From DATJUF01 sp035524095 (lineage in GTDB: Bacteria; Desulfobacterota; Binatia; Binatales; Binataceae), in NCBI GenBank assembly GCA_035524095.1, contig DATKPK010000134.1, positions 35,378 to 99,377 of the forward strand: DNA of 64,000 nt, in the 5' to 3' direction. Position numbers and translations under genes: made by a program. Below are positions 8,930 through 17,524 of the stretch, piece after piece. Under the pieces are notes generated by a model that saw only the letters and a list, made by a program, of their open reading frames with translations, was not told where the DNA came from and did not search any database. The first letter of the stretch is position 1, and the number at the start of each line of letters is the position of its first letter.

Positions 8930-9721
8930 ATGGTCACCTCTCCCCAATTTCAGGCCGGCGTATTGGGTGCCGTCCAGGGCCTCACCGAGTTTCTGCCGGT
9001 CTCCAGTTCAGCTCATCTGGTCATCGTACCGTGGCTCTTCAAGTGGACCGATCCAGGCCTCGCTTTCGACGTCGTGCTGCATCTCGGCACCCTCGTAGCG
9101 CTATTGATCTATTACTGGCGCGAATGGCTGACGATGGCCGCGTCGCCGTTCAACGGTGACCTCAAGAATCGTCGCCTGTTGATCCTCCTTATCGTCGCCT
9201 CGGTACCCGGCGCGATAATCGGGGTTTTGCTTGAAAAACAGGCCGAAACGGTCTTCCGCTCGCCGCTTCTGATCGCCGTGACGCTCGGCCTGATGGGCCT
9301 CGTGCTATGGTTCTTCGACTGGATCGCTCCCCAACGGCGCAAGATCGATAACCTGACCATCAAGGATGCCTTGATCGTCGGCTTCTGCCAGGCGCTCGCG
9401 ATCATCCCGGGCGTCTCACGCTCTGGCGCAACCATCACGATGGCCCGTATCCTCCACCTCGAGCGCGAAGACGCAGCCAATTTCTCCTTTCTGATGGCGA
9501 CGCCAATCATCGCGGGCGCCGGCCTGAAGGAATCTGTTCACCTCGTCCATAATGGGATCAATGCCGCTCTTGCTGTCGGCTTCCTGGCCTCCTTCGGCTT
9601 TGGCATCGTCGCTATTGCTTTCTTGATCCAATACGTGCGGAGCCACAGTTATCGTTCCTTCGGATGGTACCGCCTGGCCGCCGCCATCTTCGTCGCCGCG
9701 GTTTATATGCTGCGTCATTAG
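8930..9721 (+). CDS. uppP: undecaprenyl-diphosphatase
   Basis: A 263-residue polytopic membrane enzyme that dephosphorylates undecaprenyl diphosphate to recycle the lipid carrier for peptidoglycan and surface glycans. Both BacA/UppP signature regions are present: QGLTEFLPVSSSAHL (about 16-30) and PGVSRSGATITMARIL (about 160-175). About eight hydrophobic segments follow the family pattern. ATG 8930 has GGGAGG six bases upstream, and a TTG three bases earlier is less likely. Two lipid-linked glycosyltransferases follow on the same strand, consistent with a shared role in envelope glycan assembly. Confidence 0.95.
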   Translation: MVTSPQFQAGVLGAVQGLTEFLPVSSSAHLVIVPWLFKWTDPGLAFDVVLHLGTLVALLIYYWREWLTMAASPFNGDLKNRRLLILLIVASVPGAIIGVLLEKQAETVFRSPLLIAVTLGLMGLVLWFFDWIAPQRRKIDNLTIKDALIVGFCQALAIIPGVSRSGATITMARILHLEREDAANFSFLMATPIIAGAGLKESVHLVHNGINAALAVGFLASFGFGIVAIAFLIQYVRSHSYRSFGWYRLAAAIFVAAVYMLRH

Positions 9722-9819
9722 GCCTTACTGGAGCCGCTCAAGCCTTGTTGCCTCCTGTAAATGCTCCGGGCATTTCAACGCTTCGGCGGCCGCCTCTCTG
9801 ATGGCGAACCGAGTATGAG

Positions 9820-11310
9820 ATGACCATCTTGTCGGACGATCCCGGACAGTCTGAGCCTCGGGACCCTGTTACGGAGGCCAATACTGATCCGGAGAGGCTA
9901 AGGAATCCAGGGCCAGCGAGCCACCGCAACGGATGGTGGATGCTGCTCGCGATTGCTCTCGTGACAATCATCGTCCGGCTGGCGTTGTTGCCAGACCGCG
10001 ATGGCACGCGGGCACTCGACCCCAGTGGCGACTCGCTTGCTTACGTCGAATTAGCCGAGGGCTTGCGTCACGGATGCGGCTTCGCGCGGCTCCACGACGG
10101 CAAGTGCCTTAACCCCGAAATCGACCGCACTCCCGGCTATCCCCTCTTCCTCGCAACGTTCTCAAATTTTCGCGCCGCACTGATCGTGCAGGTTTTGCTC
10201 GCCGGAGTGATCGTTTTCGCCGCCGGCGCCTTCGTCTATCTGAACTGGGGTATCGGCGCGGCCCTCGTGGCCTCGACCTTTATCGCCCTCGACCTGCCTA
10301 GCATCGTTTACGCCGCCGAGTTGATGACCGAGACGCTATTCACGGCCTGCTTCGCGCTCGCCACCCTTCTCGCCCTTTACGCATTGAACGGCAACCCACG
10401 AGTGCAACGATTGCTCATCCCGATGCTCGGGGCATCCGCGCTGCTGAGTTTCGGCCTGCTGACTCGCCCGATTGGCGAATTCGGCTTGGCCGTACCCGCG
10501 ATTCTGGTGCTGCTCGTCAGCTCGGCCCCTTGGCCGCAGCGGCTCGGCCTCCAGCTTCTATTACTCTCGCTTCCACTTCTGACGATTGCCGGGTGGTCGC
10601 TCCGCAACCATGCTGTGGCTGGCGTCGCCGCTCCTTCGAGCATCGGCGCCTCTAACTTTTTCTACTATCGGGCAGGCGGGACACTCGCCTTCTCGTCGGG
10701 CAGCGGATGGCTTGGCGCAGTCAACCAGTTGGGGACCCGCCCGGAAAACCACCTAACCAGCGATGCCTTCGCGATTATTGAACAGCACCCCCTGGCTTTT
10801 GCTGAAATGACCACATGGAGCCTGCTCTTTGTCGCTTTGGCGCCGGTGCGAACGCCCTTGGATCACATTCTGGGCGTGCAGCAGTCCTTCCCCATCCAGG
10901 ATCCGGGTTCAATCCGCCTGCGTGCGGATCTCCGGACTCTTGCAACCTCGCCTCGCGCCGCCCTCGTCACGATCTATCGCAATGAATTCGACGGTTCACC
11001 CGCCATCACAGCCCTGACCGGTCTCCAAATGTTTTCGGTAATCCTTCTCTGGATTGGAGTGATCGCCGGGTTGAGCTTCGCCTCGACCCGTTCGTATCGC
11101 GGTGCCTGTATCCTGATTCTCGCGGCCACTGCCTTCGTCCTGATGCTACTCGCGGCCGGCCCCGAGGGTACTGCCCGCTTGCGCATCCCAACCTTGCCCT
11201 TTCTCGCGATGGTCGCCGGCGTCGGCTGGACTCGCCTCGCTACACGCCGGCGCGCGCAGCGACGACGGCGGAGGATTCAGCCGTCCTCCCTACGCGCCTC
11301 CCCAACCTGA
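9820..11310 (+). CDS. GT-C fold membrane glycosyltransferase (PMT/ArnT-like)
   Basis: A 496-residue protein with about ten hydrophobic segments starting at residue 40. A conserved first periplasmic loop holds an acidic residue and Arg-rich stretch (LDPSGDSLAYVELAEGL, then EIDRTPGYPLFL), the arrangement of dolichyl/undecaprenyl-phosphate-sugar-dependent GT-C transferases. The N-terminal 38 residues are hydrophilic and the C-terminus is very Arg-rich. It probably transfers a sugar from a polyprenyl-phosphate donor at the periplasmic face; the acceptor is unknown. It is 98 bp after uppP, and three hairpins follow its stop. Confidence 0.72.
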   Translation: MTILSDDPGQSEPRDPVTEANTDPERLRNPGPASHRNGWWMLLAIALVTIIVRLALLPDRDGTRALDPSGDSLAYVELAEGLRHGCGFARLHDGKCLNPEIDRTPGYPLFLATFSNFRAALIVQVLLAGVIVFAAGAFVYLNWGIGAALVASTFIALDLPSIVYAAELMTETLFTACFALATLLALYALNGNPRVQRLLIPMLGASALLSFGLLTRPIGEFGLAVPAILVLLVSSAPWPQRLGLQLLLLSLPLLTIAGWSLRNHAVAGVAAPSSIGASNFFYYRAGGTLAFSSGSGWLGAVNQLGTRPENHLTSDAFAIIEQHPLAFAEMTTWSLLFVALAPVRTPLDHILGVQQSFPIQDPGSIRLRADLRTLATSPRAALVTIYRNEFDGSPAITALTGLQMFSVILLWIGVIAGLSFASTRSYRGACILILAATAFVLMLLAAGPEGTARLRIPTLPFLAMVAGVGWTRLATRRRAQRRRRRIQPSSLRASPT

Positions 11311-11313
11311 AAA

Positions 11314-11358
11314 CGCGAGCCCCCAGCCGGTGCGTTCCGCATCGGCTGGGGGCTCGCG
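11314..11358. terminator. 19-bp hairpin H1 between convergent genes
   Basis: Arms 11314-11332 and 11340-11358 pair over 19 bp with one G-U wobble; the loop is CGTTCCG. It begins three bases after the glycosyltransferase stop. On the plus strand no T-run follows. On the minus strand it is followed by TTTT, so it could terminate minus-strand transcripts from the CDSGH-type gene as well as block the plus strand. Confidence 0.65.
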
Positions 11359-11371
11359 CAAACTAAGAGAG

Positions 11372-11415
11372 GGGGCCGGAACATCACGGCGTTCGGGCCC
11401 TGATGCTCCGGCCCC
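11372..11415. repeat. 15-bp hairpin H2
   Basis: Inverted repeat GGGGCCGGAACATCA (11372-11386) / TGATGCTCCGGCCCC (11401-11415), one A-C mismatch, 14-nt loop. No T-run on either side. It is the second of three unrelated hairpins packed in this 164-bp convergent gap. Confidence 0.6.
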
Positions 11416-11425
11416 TCCAATCCCC

Positions 11426-11466
11426 GGAAACGGTGCGGGACGGCTATGCCGTCCCGCACCGTTTCC
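11426..11466. repeat. 19-bp perfect hairpin H3
   Basis: Arms 11426-11444 and 11448-11466 are perfectly complementary over 19 bp around a TAT loop. It ends 8 bp before the stop codon of the minus-strand CDGSH gene, so it would fold at the 3' end of that transcript. No T-run follows on the minus strand. Confidence 0.65.
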
Positions 11467-11474
11467 GACTCCCG

Positions 11475-11669
11475 CTATTTTACCGGCGTACGATTGCCCG
11501 CAGTGTCGTACGAGAACACCTCGGCGCCCTCGTCCCGCGTCTTCTTATGCGTGCCGTCACAGTACGGCTTGTTCTTCGACAATCCGCATGCGCAGATCCA
11601 GACCGGCAATTCGGTCCCTTCTGCAATCTCGTACGGCCCCGTCTCTTCATGCTTTACCAGTCGCGCCAT
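11475..11669 (-). CDS. CDGSH-type iron-sulfur protein
   Basis: A 64-residue protein, started at the ATG at 11669 (MARLVKHEETGPYEI) because GAGGGA lies upstream; a longer frame is unsupported. The CDGSH 2Fe-2S motif is intact: C-A-C-G-L-S-K-N-K-P-Y-C-D-G-T-H, giving the 3Cys-1His cluster ligands. Such minimal bacterial proteins are cytosolic and probably transfer electrons or clusters, but no precise role is known. It is convergent with the upstream glycosyltransferase and divergent from the second one. Confidence 0.9.
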   Translation of the reverse strand: MARLVKHEETGPYEIAEGTELPVWICACGLSKNKPYCDGTHKKTRDEGAEVFSYDTAGNRTPVK

Positions 11670-11858
11670 GACTTCCCTCGCTCTTTTATGGGCGCCCGGA
11701 AGTCCCTTCCGTGCGCACGTTGTAGCGCGATCAAAGACCACCGATGCCTCTCAAGTCAAATTCTCCCGCACCATGCATTCGACCGACGCCACCGCTATCC
11801 TTACGCCGATGGCTCTTCACGCATCCCCGGCCTTCTCTGCTTCACCTGAACCGATCGT

Positions 11859-13685
11859 ATGAAGACCAATCCGCTTCACGGGAAACCAACTAACGCGACC
11901 TTGCCCGTAACGGCCGATCAGCCGCTAAATGCGGCCGTGGAGTCCGCCAATCCTCCAACGCAATCTGTTGCTTCTGATGAAACTTATGCCCTCGACCGCC
12001 GCCTCGCGCTCCGTCTCGCGACCCTCACAAGTCCGGCCGTCGCGATCCCGCTGATACTGGTCGTCGGTGCGGTTCTCTTTCTCGTAAATCTAGGCGGCGC
12101 ACCTATTTATACCAAGGGCGAGGCTCGTGAGGCCGTCACCGTATTTGATATCGCGCATGGGGGCGGCGTCATCCTCCCGATGCGCGCTGGGGTCGAAATC
12201 CCTTCAAAACCCTTGATGATGCACTGGCTGGCCGCACTCATCTCGCTCATCGCTGGTGGCGTCTCCGCCTGGACCGTACGGTTGCCTTCGGCGCTCCTCG
12301 CCATCGCAGGCGCCCTCGCCAGCTATCTCTATGTCCGCCGGCTTTTCGAGGCCCGCAGCGCTCTCCTCGCCGCCCTTATCCTCCTGACTTCAATCCAATA
12401 TCTTCAGGCTGGCACCGGTTCGCGCGTCGATATGACGCTGACCTTCTTTCTCACCATCGCCTTCTTTGAATTTCTGATGGTCGCCGAAGGTCTTCGCTCC
12501 CCGCCGATCTTCTTTTACCTCGCTGTCTCTATGGCCGTCCTTACCAAAGGTCCCGTCGGCGCTCTCCTGCCCGGGATCGTCGCCTTCATCTGGATCATCC
12601 TGTGTTGGCGATGGTCCTTGCTGCGCCGGATCCAACTCCTGCGCGGCGCCTTGATCCTCGGCGTCCTGGGCGGCGGATGGTATCTCCTCGCCATCCTGAC
12701 CGGCGGCGAAGCCTTCATCCATAAGCAGATTCTCGCCGAGAACCTTTACCGTCTCACCGGCCATGCGGGCGTCAACGAGGGCCACGCGCACCCCTTCTAC
12801 TATGAGGACGCCGCCCTGCTCGCCGGCTTCATGCCATGGACGCCCGTCGCTCTGATTGCCCTCGTTCAGGCGATTCGCCGCCGCCGCCGCCTTGAGCCAC
12901 GCCTCGGCTATTTGCTCGTATGGTTTCTGACTGTGCTGATTTTCTACAATCTGCCGGAAAGCAAACGCGGAGTTTATCTTCTTGCCTCATATCCCGCGGT
13001 CGCGACGATTATCGCTCTCTACCTCGGTGACGCAATTACTTACCCCGACCTTACCGCTCGAGTCAGCCGTGTGATTGCCCTCATCATCGGCTTGGCCTTC
13101 GTCCTTATTGGTGGCGCTGCTGCGATCGGCCTGGGTTTGCTCTATATCTCACCCGCCACTCTCAACGACATCCTCGCGCCGATCCGAATCATCGTCGCCG
13201 AATTGCCAACCGCACTCCGGAGCAACGTAACGCACTATCTCCCAATCGCGATTGCACTACCCATCATCGTGCTGGCGCTCGGAGTTTTTCTGCTCCGCGC
13301 TCGCCCGCGCGCCGACAAGATCGTCTTCGCGATCACCGGCGCGATGGCCGCAATCGCTCTCGCTGTCAGCCTGATTATCCAGCCTGCCCTTGGCAACAGC
13401 CTGACGGTCAAGGATTTCGCGGTCTCCGTGAATCAAACTGCGGCTGGGATGCCGATCGGCTACTTCGGTACCGTCGATTATGCCTTCGCGTTCTACAGCG
13501 GTCGCGACCTGGATTTGATTAACGACCGCGACGTGAACCCGCCCGCCTACATCGTTTGCTCAGATGACGGCCTGCGCCTGATGCCTCCCGCGATGCGCTC
13601 CCACTACACCATCGTTCTGACCAGCCATCCAACCGAGCTCGACGGCACCGGCGTCATGTATCTGCTCCACCACAACGCAACTTAA
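11859..13685 (+). CDS. ArnT-like lipid-linked glycosyltransferase (GT83/PMT family)
   Basis: A 608-residue membrane protein with a hydrophilic N-terminal 55 residues and about twelve hydrophobic segments. The first periplasmic loop holds YTKGEAREAVTVFDIA (about 83-98), and PSKPLMMHWLAAL follows (about 113-125). These are hallmark segments of ArnT-type transferases, which use undecaprenyl-phosphate sugars. The Asp of the classical DE pair is Gly here (KGEAR). A soluble C-terminal domain begins near 525. Acceptors could be lipid A, O-antigen or protein. It starts 189 bp after the divergent CDGSH gene. Confidence 0.82.
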   Translation: MKTNPLHGKPTNATLPVTADQPLNAAVESANPPTQSVASDETYALDRRLALRLATLTSPAVAIPLILVVGAVLFLVNLGGAPIYTKGEAREAVTVFDIAHGGGVILPMRAGVEIPSKPLMMHWLAALISLIAGGVSAWTVRLPSALLAIAGALASYLYVRRLFEARSALLAALILLTSIQYLQAGTGSRVDMTLTFFLTIAFFEFLMVAEGLRSPPIFFYLAVSMAVLTKGPVGALLPGIVAFIWIILCWRWSLLRRIQLLRGALILGVLGGGWYLLAILTGGEAFIHKQILAENLYRLTGHAGVNEGHAHPFYYEDAALLAGFMPWTPVALIALVQAIRRRRRLEPRLGYLLVWFLTVLIFYNLPESKRGVYLLASYPAVATIIALYLGDAITYPDLTARVSRVIALIIGLAFVLIGGAAAIGLGLLYISPATLNDILAPIRIIVAELPTALRSNVTHYLPIAIALPIIVLALGVFLLRARPRADKIVFAITGAMAAIALAVSLIIQPALGNSLTVKDFAVSVNQTAAGMPIGYFGTVDYAFAFYSGRDLDLINDRDVNPPAYIVCSDDGLRLMPPAMRSHYTIVLTSHPTELDGTGVMYLLHHNAT

Positions 13686-13811
13686 AATGTCGCTCGTTCT
13701 TTCCGCCCATTTTGCAGAATCGCAAATGTATTCTTGAACGAAGATTCAAACATCACTAGCCTCACAACCATCGAACCCGTGTCATCGCGGCAACCTCATG
13801 GACCTACATCA

Positions 13812-14831
13812 ATGGCGACTGACTACATCCTCTACGGTGCGGAACTCAGCCTCTTCACGCGCAAGCTCGAAAGCGCTCTGATTTGGTACGGTATTCCATT
13901 CGTCCGCCAGGCCAAAACTTCTCAGTCACGCACTGAAATAGACCGGCGCAGCGGCACCCATCAGATGCCCGCCCTGCTGACCCCCGAAAATTGGATGCTC
14001 GCTGACACCACTCCCATCCTCATGCTGCTTGACGCCCGCTACCCTCGGCGCGCGATGTTCCCATCCGGTCTGGCGGGCGTGATGGTCCATGTGCTCGAAG
14101 AATTCTTCGACGAATGGGCCGCACGCGTGATGGTCCATTATCGCTGGCATTATCCGGCCAGCGCCAAATTTGCCGCAGAACGGCTAACGCGAGAACTCTT
14201 CCCTGACGCCGACGAGGCCACCCTCGCCAAGGCCGTCGCAGAATCGCCAGTAGCCGACTGGGGCCTCCGCGCTTGCCGCGCCACTGGAACCGGATCACCG
14301 CATCAGCAACGTGCCGCCGAGCATGAATATGAAGGCCTGCTCGAAGCGATTTCCCAGCAACTCACGAGGACGCGCTTCCTGCTCGGCGACCGTCCCTGTG
14401 CCGTTGACGCGATCGTAGTCGGAGGCTTGTTAGCCCATACCTACATGGATCCAGATCCAAAGCGGGTTGTGGCTCGCTATCCGCGCGTTGTCCAATGGTG
14501 CACCCAGGACGCCCGCCAATGGGACGGCGGCGGCGAACTCGCACCATTTCCGACCTCGACCCCGTTTGCGCAAACTGTCCTCTCGGCTATGGCAAGCACC
14601 TACGTCCCGTTCGTGCTCGGCAATTCCCGAGCGCTCGCGAGCAACGCCAAGGCCTTCACCATCAGCACCTACGGCGAAGAAGTCAGTTATCTCGCACGCC
14701 CCTATCCCGAACGCTCACGCCGTATGATCGGCGATCGCATTCGTCATCAACTCGATTACCGGGAACGGTTGACGGTCTCCGCATGGCTCCGCGAATGGGG
14801 TCTTCAGGACTGCTTTGAGACCGCCATGTGA
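13812..14831 (+). CDS. glutathione S-transferase family protein
   Basis: Started at ATG 13812 (MATDYILYGAELSLFTRK), 339 residues; an in-frame TTG 78 bp upstream is less likely. Residues 4-80 form a thioredoxin-like GST N-domain with the conserved cis-Pro context HQMPALL and ADTTPIL. The helical C-domain follows with FLLGDRPCAVDAIVVGGLL, the usual GST 'G-x-x-x-x-x-x-D' region. About 80 residues at the C-terminus extend beyond a standard GST. Substrate is unknown. It is convergent with the sirtuin gene, 13 bp away. Confidence 0.7.
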   Translation: MATDYILYGAELSLFTRKLESALIWYGIPFVRQAKTSQSRTEIDRRSGTHQMPALLTPENWMLADTTPILMLLDARYPRRAMFPSGLAGVMVHVLEEFFDEWAARVMVHYRWHYPASAKFAAERLTRELFPDADEATLAKAVAESPVADWGLRACRATGTGSPHQQRAAEHEYEGLLEAISQQLTRTRFLLGDRPCAVDAIVVGGLLAHTYMDPDPKRVVARYPRVVQWCTQDARQWDGGGELAPFPTSTPFAQTVLSAMASTYVPFVLGNSRALASNAKAFTISTYGEEVSYLARPYPERSRRMIGDRIRHQLDYRERLTVSAWLREWGLQDCFETAM

Positions 14832-14844
14832 TGGGACACCAGAA

Positions 14845-15645
14845 TTACGATAGCTTCGCCCGCCGCAAGTCCGCGATTGCCCCAATCAATCGTGGCATCA
14901 CCTCGCCCGTCGGCCCGCGCAAACTGATATCCGCGAGCGGCGTCAGCTCCGACTCGTAGAGATTCGCCTCGATCATCAAGCCCCCGCGCCGCTTGACGTC
15001 GATCGCAAAGCCCGCCGCTGGATAAACCGTCGCCGACGTTCCCGCGACGATCACCAGGTCTGCGCGCCCCGCGTGCTCGATACATTGCGCCAGTACGTCA
15101 CGCGGAATCGGTTCGCCGAACGCAACCGTGTCGCCCTTCACCAGTCCACCACATTCAGGACACTGCGGGGGCAACACTTCCAGCGAAATTTTCGCGGCGT
15201 CGAAACGCAGGCCGCATTCGATACACCGGATCAGCTTCCAGTTGCCGTGAATCTCCGCCAGTGACGATTGTCCGGCCTGCCGGTGCAAATCGTCGACGTT
15301 CTGAGTAATCAGAAACCGCAGTACGCCAAGCTCTTCCAACTCGGCGAACGCGTGATGGCCCGGGTTGGGCTGTGCAACCTTCAGCGGTCCCCACAACTCG
15401 TCATTCTGCCGCCTGATCCGATCTTCCCACGCCTTTTTGGGATCCTGAAGAAATATCTGATAACCGTTCATCGGCGGCTCGCCGTATTTGGTCCACAAGC
15501 CGCCGGGACCGCGAAACGGCGGAATCCCGCTCTCGACCGACATCCCGGCCCCCGTTAGCGCGATCGCATATTGCGCCTCGAGGATTGCGCGCGCCGCCGC
15601 GATTATCTCCTGGTCTGTCGCTCTCGGCTCCGCTTGCGCTGCCAT
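14845..15645 (-). CDS. cobB: NAD-dependent protein deacylase, Sir2 family
   Basis: A 266-residue sirtuin that removes acyl groups from lysines using NAD. Present are GAGMSVESGIPPFRG (about 36-50), TQNVDDLHRQAG (about 113-124), catalytic His in EIHGNW, two zinc CxxC pairs (CIECG and CPECGG) and GTSATVYPAAGF. ATG 15645 sits six bases after GGAGG. No acetyl-CoA synthetase or acetyltransferase is adjacent, so targets are unknown. Use of the cobB name follows general practice for bacterial sirtuins. Confidence 0.9.
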   Translation of the reverse strand: MAAQAEPRATDQEIIAAARAILEAQYAIALTGAGMSVESGIPPFRGPGGLWTKYGEPPMNGYQIFLQDPKKAWEDRIRRQNDELWGPLKVAQPNPGHHAFAELEELGVLRFLITQNVDDLHRQAGQSSLAEIHGNWKLIRCIECGLRFDAAKISLEVLPPQCPECGGLVKGDTVAFGEPIPRDVLAQCIEHAGRADLVIVAGTSATVYPAAGFAIDVKRRGGLMIEANLYESELTPLADISLRGPTGEVMPRLIGAIADLRRAKLS

Positions 15646-15738
15646 CACGATCCTCCGTTCTTCTTGTCGGTCTCGCTATCGCGACCCTGGCACATCATCG
15701 CATCGCCCGATTAGCGACCTCGCGCCATTCGCAATTCT

Positions 15739-16566
15739 TCACTGCATAACTTCTTTGACGAATCCGCTGATCAATTCTCCAAGCTCATGCGGACGTTCGA
15801 GCGGCAAATGATGATGCGCCCCCTCGAGCACCTTCAGTTCCACCAGCTCATTCGACGCCGCAGCCTGCTCAGCCGCCTCCGCCATCATGATCCGGCTGAG
15901 GCCCGCCCTAATCAGCAGGGTCGGAATTTGCGCGGCGGCGATCGCCGCTTCGACATCCAGCCCGTCCCCGCCATAAAAGCTCTCACGATCGAATTTCAGG
16001 GTATAGCAGCCGTCATCCCTCCGACGCAGGCTCCTCCGCGCAATCTCCTCCACCACTTCTTGCGCGATTTCGCCATCTTTCGGCAACAGCCTAAAGCGCG
16101 CGACCGCCGTCTCAAGGTCCGGATAGTTCACCGTCGGCAGCGCCTTCAAGCGGTACAGAAAACGATTACGGCGTGGCGTCGAATTCACCGCGATATCGAT
16201 CGCGATCGCTGCCCGCGCCATCCTCGGATATTCCTGCGTGAATGCTGCGACCGCGATCCCGCCCATGCTATGACCTGCGACGATCGGCCGCTCGATCCCA
16301 ATTGTTTCGATCAGCCGCGCCAGGTCGTCCGCATGATTCGCTGGACCGTACGCCGCCGGTCGCACCCATTCGCTATCACCATGCCCCCGCAGATCGATCG
16401 CGATCAGCCAGTACGCCGATGGCATCGACGCCGCCATTCGCGCCCACCACCACGCGTTCGCCGTATTCCCGTGCAGCAGCAGAATCGTCGTGGCGCCATT
16501 CGGATTCCATTCCAGGCAATGCAGCCGCGGGCTGCCTTCGACGAACAGGCTGCGCGGCGCGCTCAT
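15739..16566 (-). CDS. alpha/beta hydrolase (second of tandem pair)
   Basis: A 275-residue alpha/beta hydrolase with oxyanion motif LLHGNTANAWWW (about 30-41), nucleophile elbow GHSMGG (Ser about 98) and catalytic His in GAHHHLPLERP (about 249). The middle lid is rich in Arg. Its ATG overlaps the stop of the upstream hydrolase by 4 bp, so the two are translationally coupled. The proteins share overall layout and the HHH-x-PL-(D/E)-x-P ending, which suggests an old tandem duplication. Substrate unknown. Confidence 0.85.
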   Translation of the reverse strand: MSAPRSLFVEGSPRLHCLEWNPNGATTILLLHGNTANAWWWARMAASMPSAYWLIAIDLRGHGDSEWVRPAAYGPANHADDLARLIETIGIERPIVAGHSMGGIAVAAFTQEYPRMARAAIAIDIAVNSTPRRNRFLYRLKALPTVNYPDLETAVARFRLLPKDGEIAQEVVEEIARRSLRRRDDGCYTLKFDRESFYGGDGLDVEAAIAAAQIPTLLIRAGLSRIMMAEAAEQAAASNELVELKVLEGAHHHLPLERPHELGELISGFVKEVMQ

Positions 16567-17378
16567 CCAAGCTCGTCAAGGAATTCGCGCAGCACCTTGA
16601 CTAGTCCAGCAGGATTGTCCAGCGGCACGTGATGGTGCGAGTCGGGCACCGTCGCGACCCGTCCGTTCGGCACCTTGGAGATAATCTTGTCCGGCACCCA
16701 CGGTTGGATCGCGCTGGTCCCCGCTCTGATATACAGCATCGGGCACTGGATCTTCGGCAGGTAATCCCACACCGAAATCGGTTCGCGCAGCATCGTCCGC
16801 CGATCCATCTTATGCATCCAAGCGCCCTCACCGTCTTGCCGGAACGAATAGCGTGCGGTGTTCGCCAGGATTTCCGGCGACGCGATTGTATTGCTCGGGA
16901 TCGTTTTGAAATTTGTGATCGCCTCTTCCAGCGTCTGGAAGCGCCGCCCCGGCTTCTCAGCGATCCCTCGCAGCATTTCGGTCGCATCCTTCGGATACGA
17001 CGCCGGGCTATCAATCGCCACCGCCGCTCGCAATGTCTCGCTATGCTGCCCGGCGTACAGCATGACGTTATGCCCGCCCATCGAATGGCCCACTAAAACC
17101 GGCTCACCTAATCCCCATGCCCCGATTACCGCCGCCAGGTCTGCGACGTAATGGCGCGAGCCGTAGGCCCATTCGTCGAACCACGGACTATCCCCATGGC
17201 CGCGCTGGTCGAGCGCCAGCACATGACAGCGATCGGTTAATTCCGGCCCTACAAAGTCCCACCAGCGAGCATGCGCCGATCCGCCATGCACCAGCAGCAT
17301 CGATGGCTTGCCTCTTCCGCCATAATCGACGGCGTTGAGCGGCTGGCCGTCAGCGCCCTTGAATGTAAGTGTTTCCAT
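16563..17378 (-). CDS. alpha/beta hydrolase (first of tandem pair)
   Basis: A 271-residue alpha/beta hydrolase with LLVHGGSAHARWWD (about 28-41), DQRGHGDSPW, nucleophile elbow GHSMGG (Ser about 97) and terminal catalytic His in DSHHHVPLDNP. The fold and spacing fit epoxide-hydrolase/esterase-like enzymes, but the substrate cannot be told. It is the first gene of a two-gene unit with a 4-bp overlap, divergent from the TPR gene at 17525. Confidence 0.85.
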   Translation of the reverse strand: METLTFKGADGQPLNAVDYGGRGKPSMLLVHGGSAHARWWDFVGPELTDRCHVLALDQRGHGDSPWFDEWAYGSRHYVADLAAVIGAWGLGEPVLVGHSMGGHNVMLYAGQHSETLRAAVAIDSPASYPKDATEMLRGIAEKPGRRFQTLEEAITNFKTIPSNTIASPEILANTARYSFRQDGEGAWMHKMDRRTMLREPISVWDYLPKIQCPMLYIRAGTSAIQPWVPDKIISKVPNGRVATVPDSHHHVPLDNPAGLVKVLREFLDELG

Positions 17379-17524
17379 CAGTCCTCATGTCCGGTTACGC
17401 CAGCGCGGTCTCTCCCGCAGCAACTTGTGCGTTTGCGCTTACGTCCTTTGCAACCGAAAACTTTCCTGCCAAGATCATAGCGTCGGAAGTGACGACATTT
17501 TAACTGTTACCTGTAACCCATCTT

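Noticed and set aside
15787..16632. 281-residue open frame on the plus strand
   Set aside because: Antisense to the alpha/beta hydrolase pair; composition is His/Arg-rich and biologically implausible.
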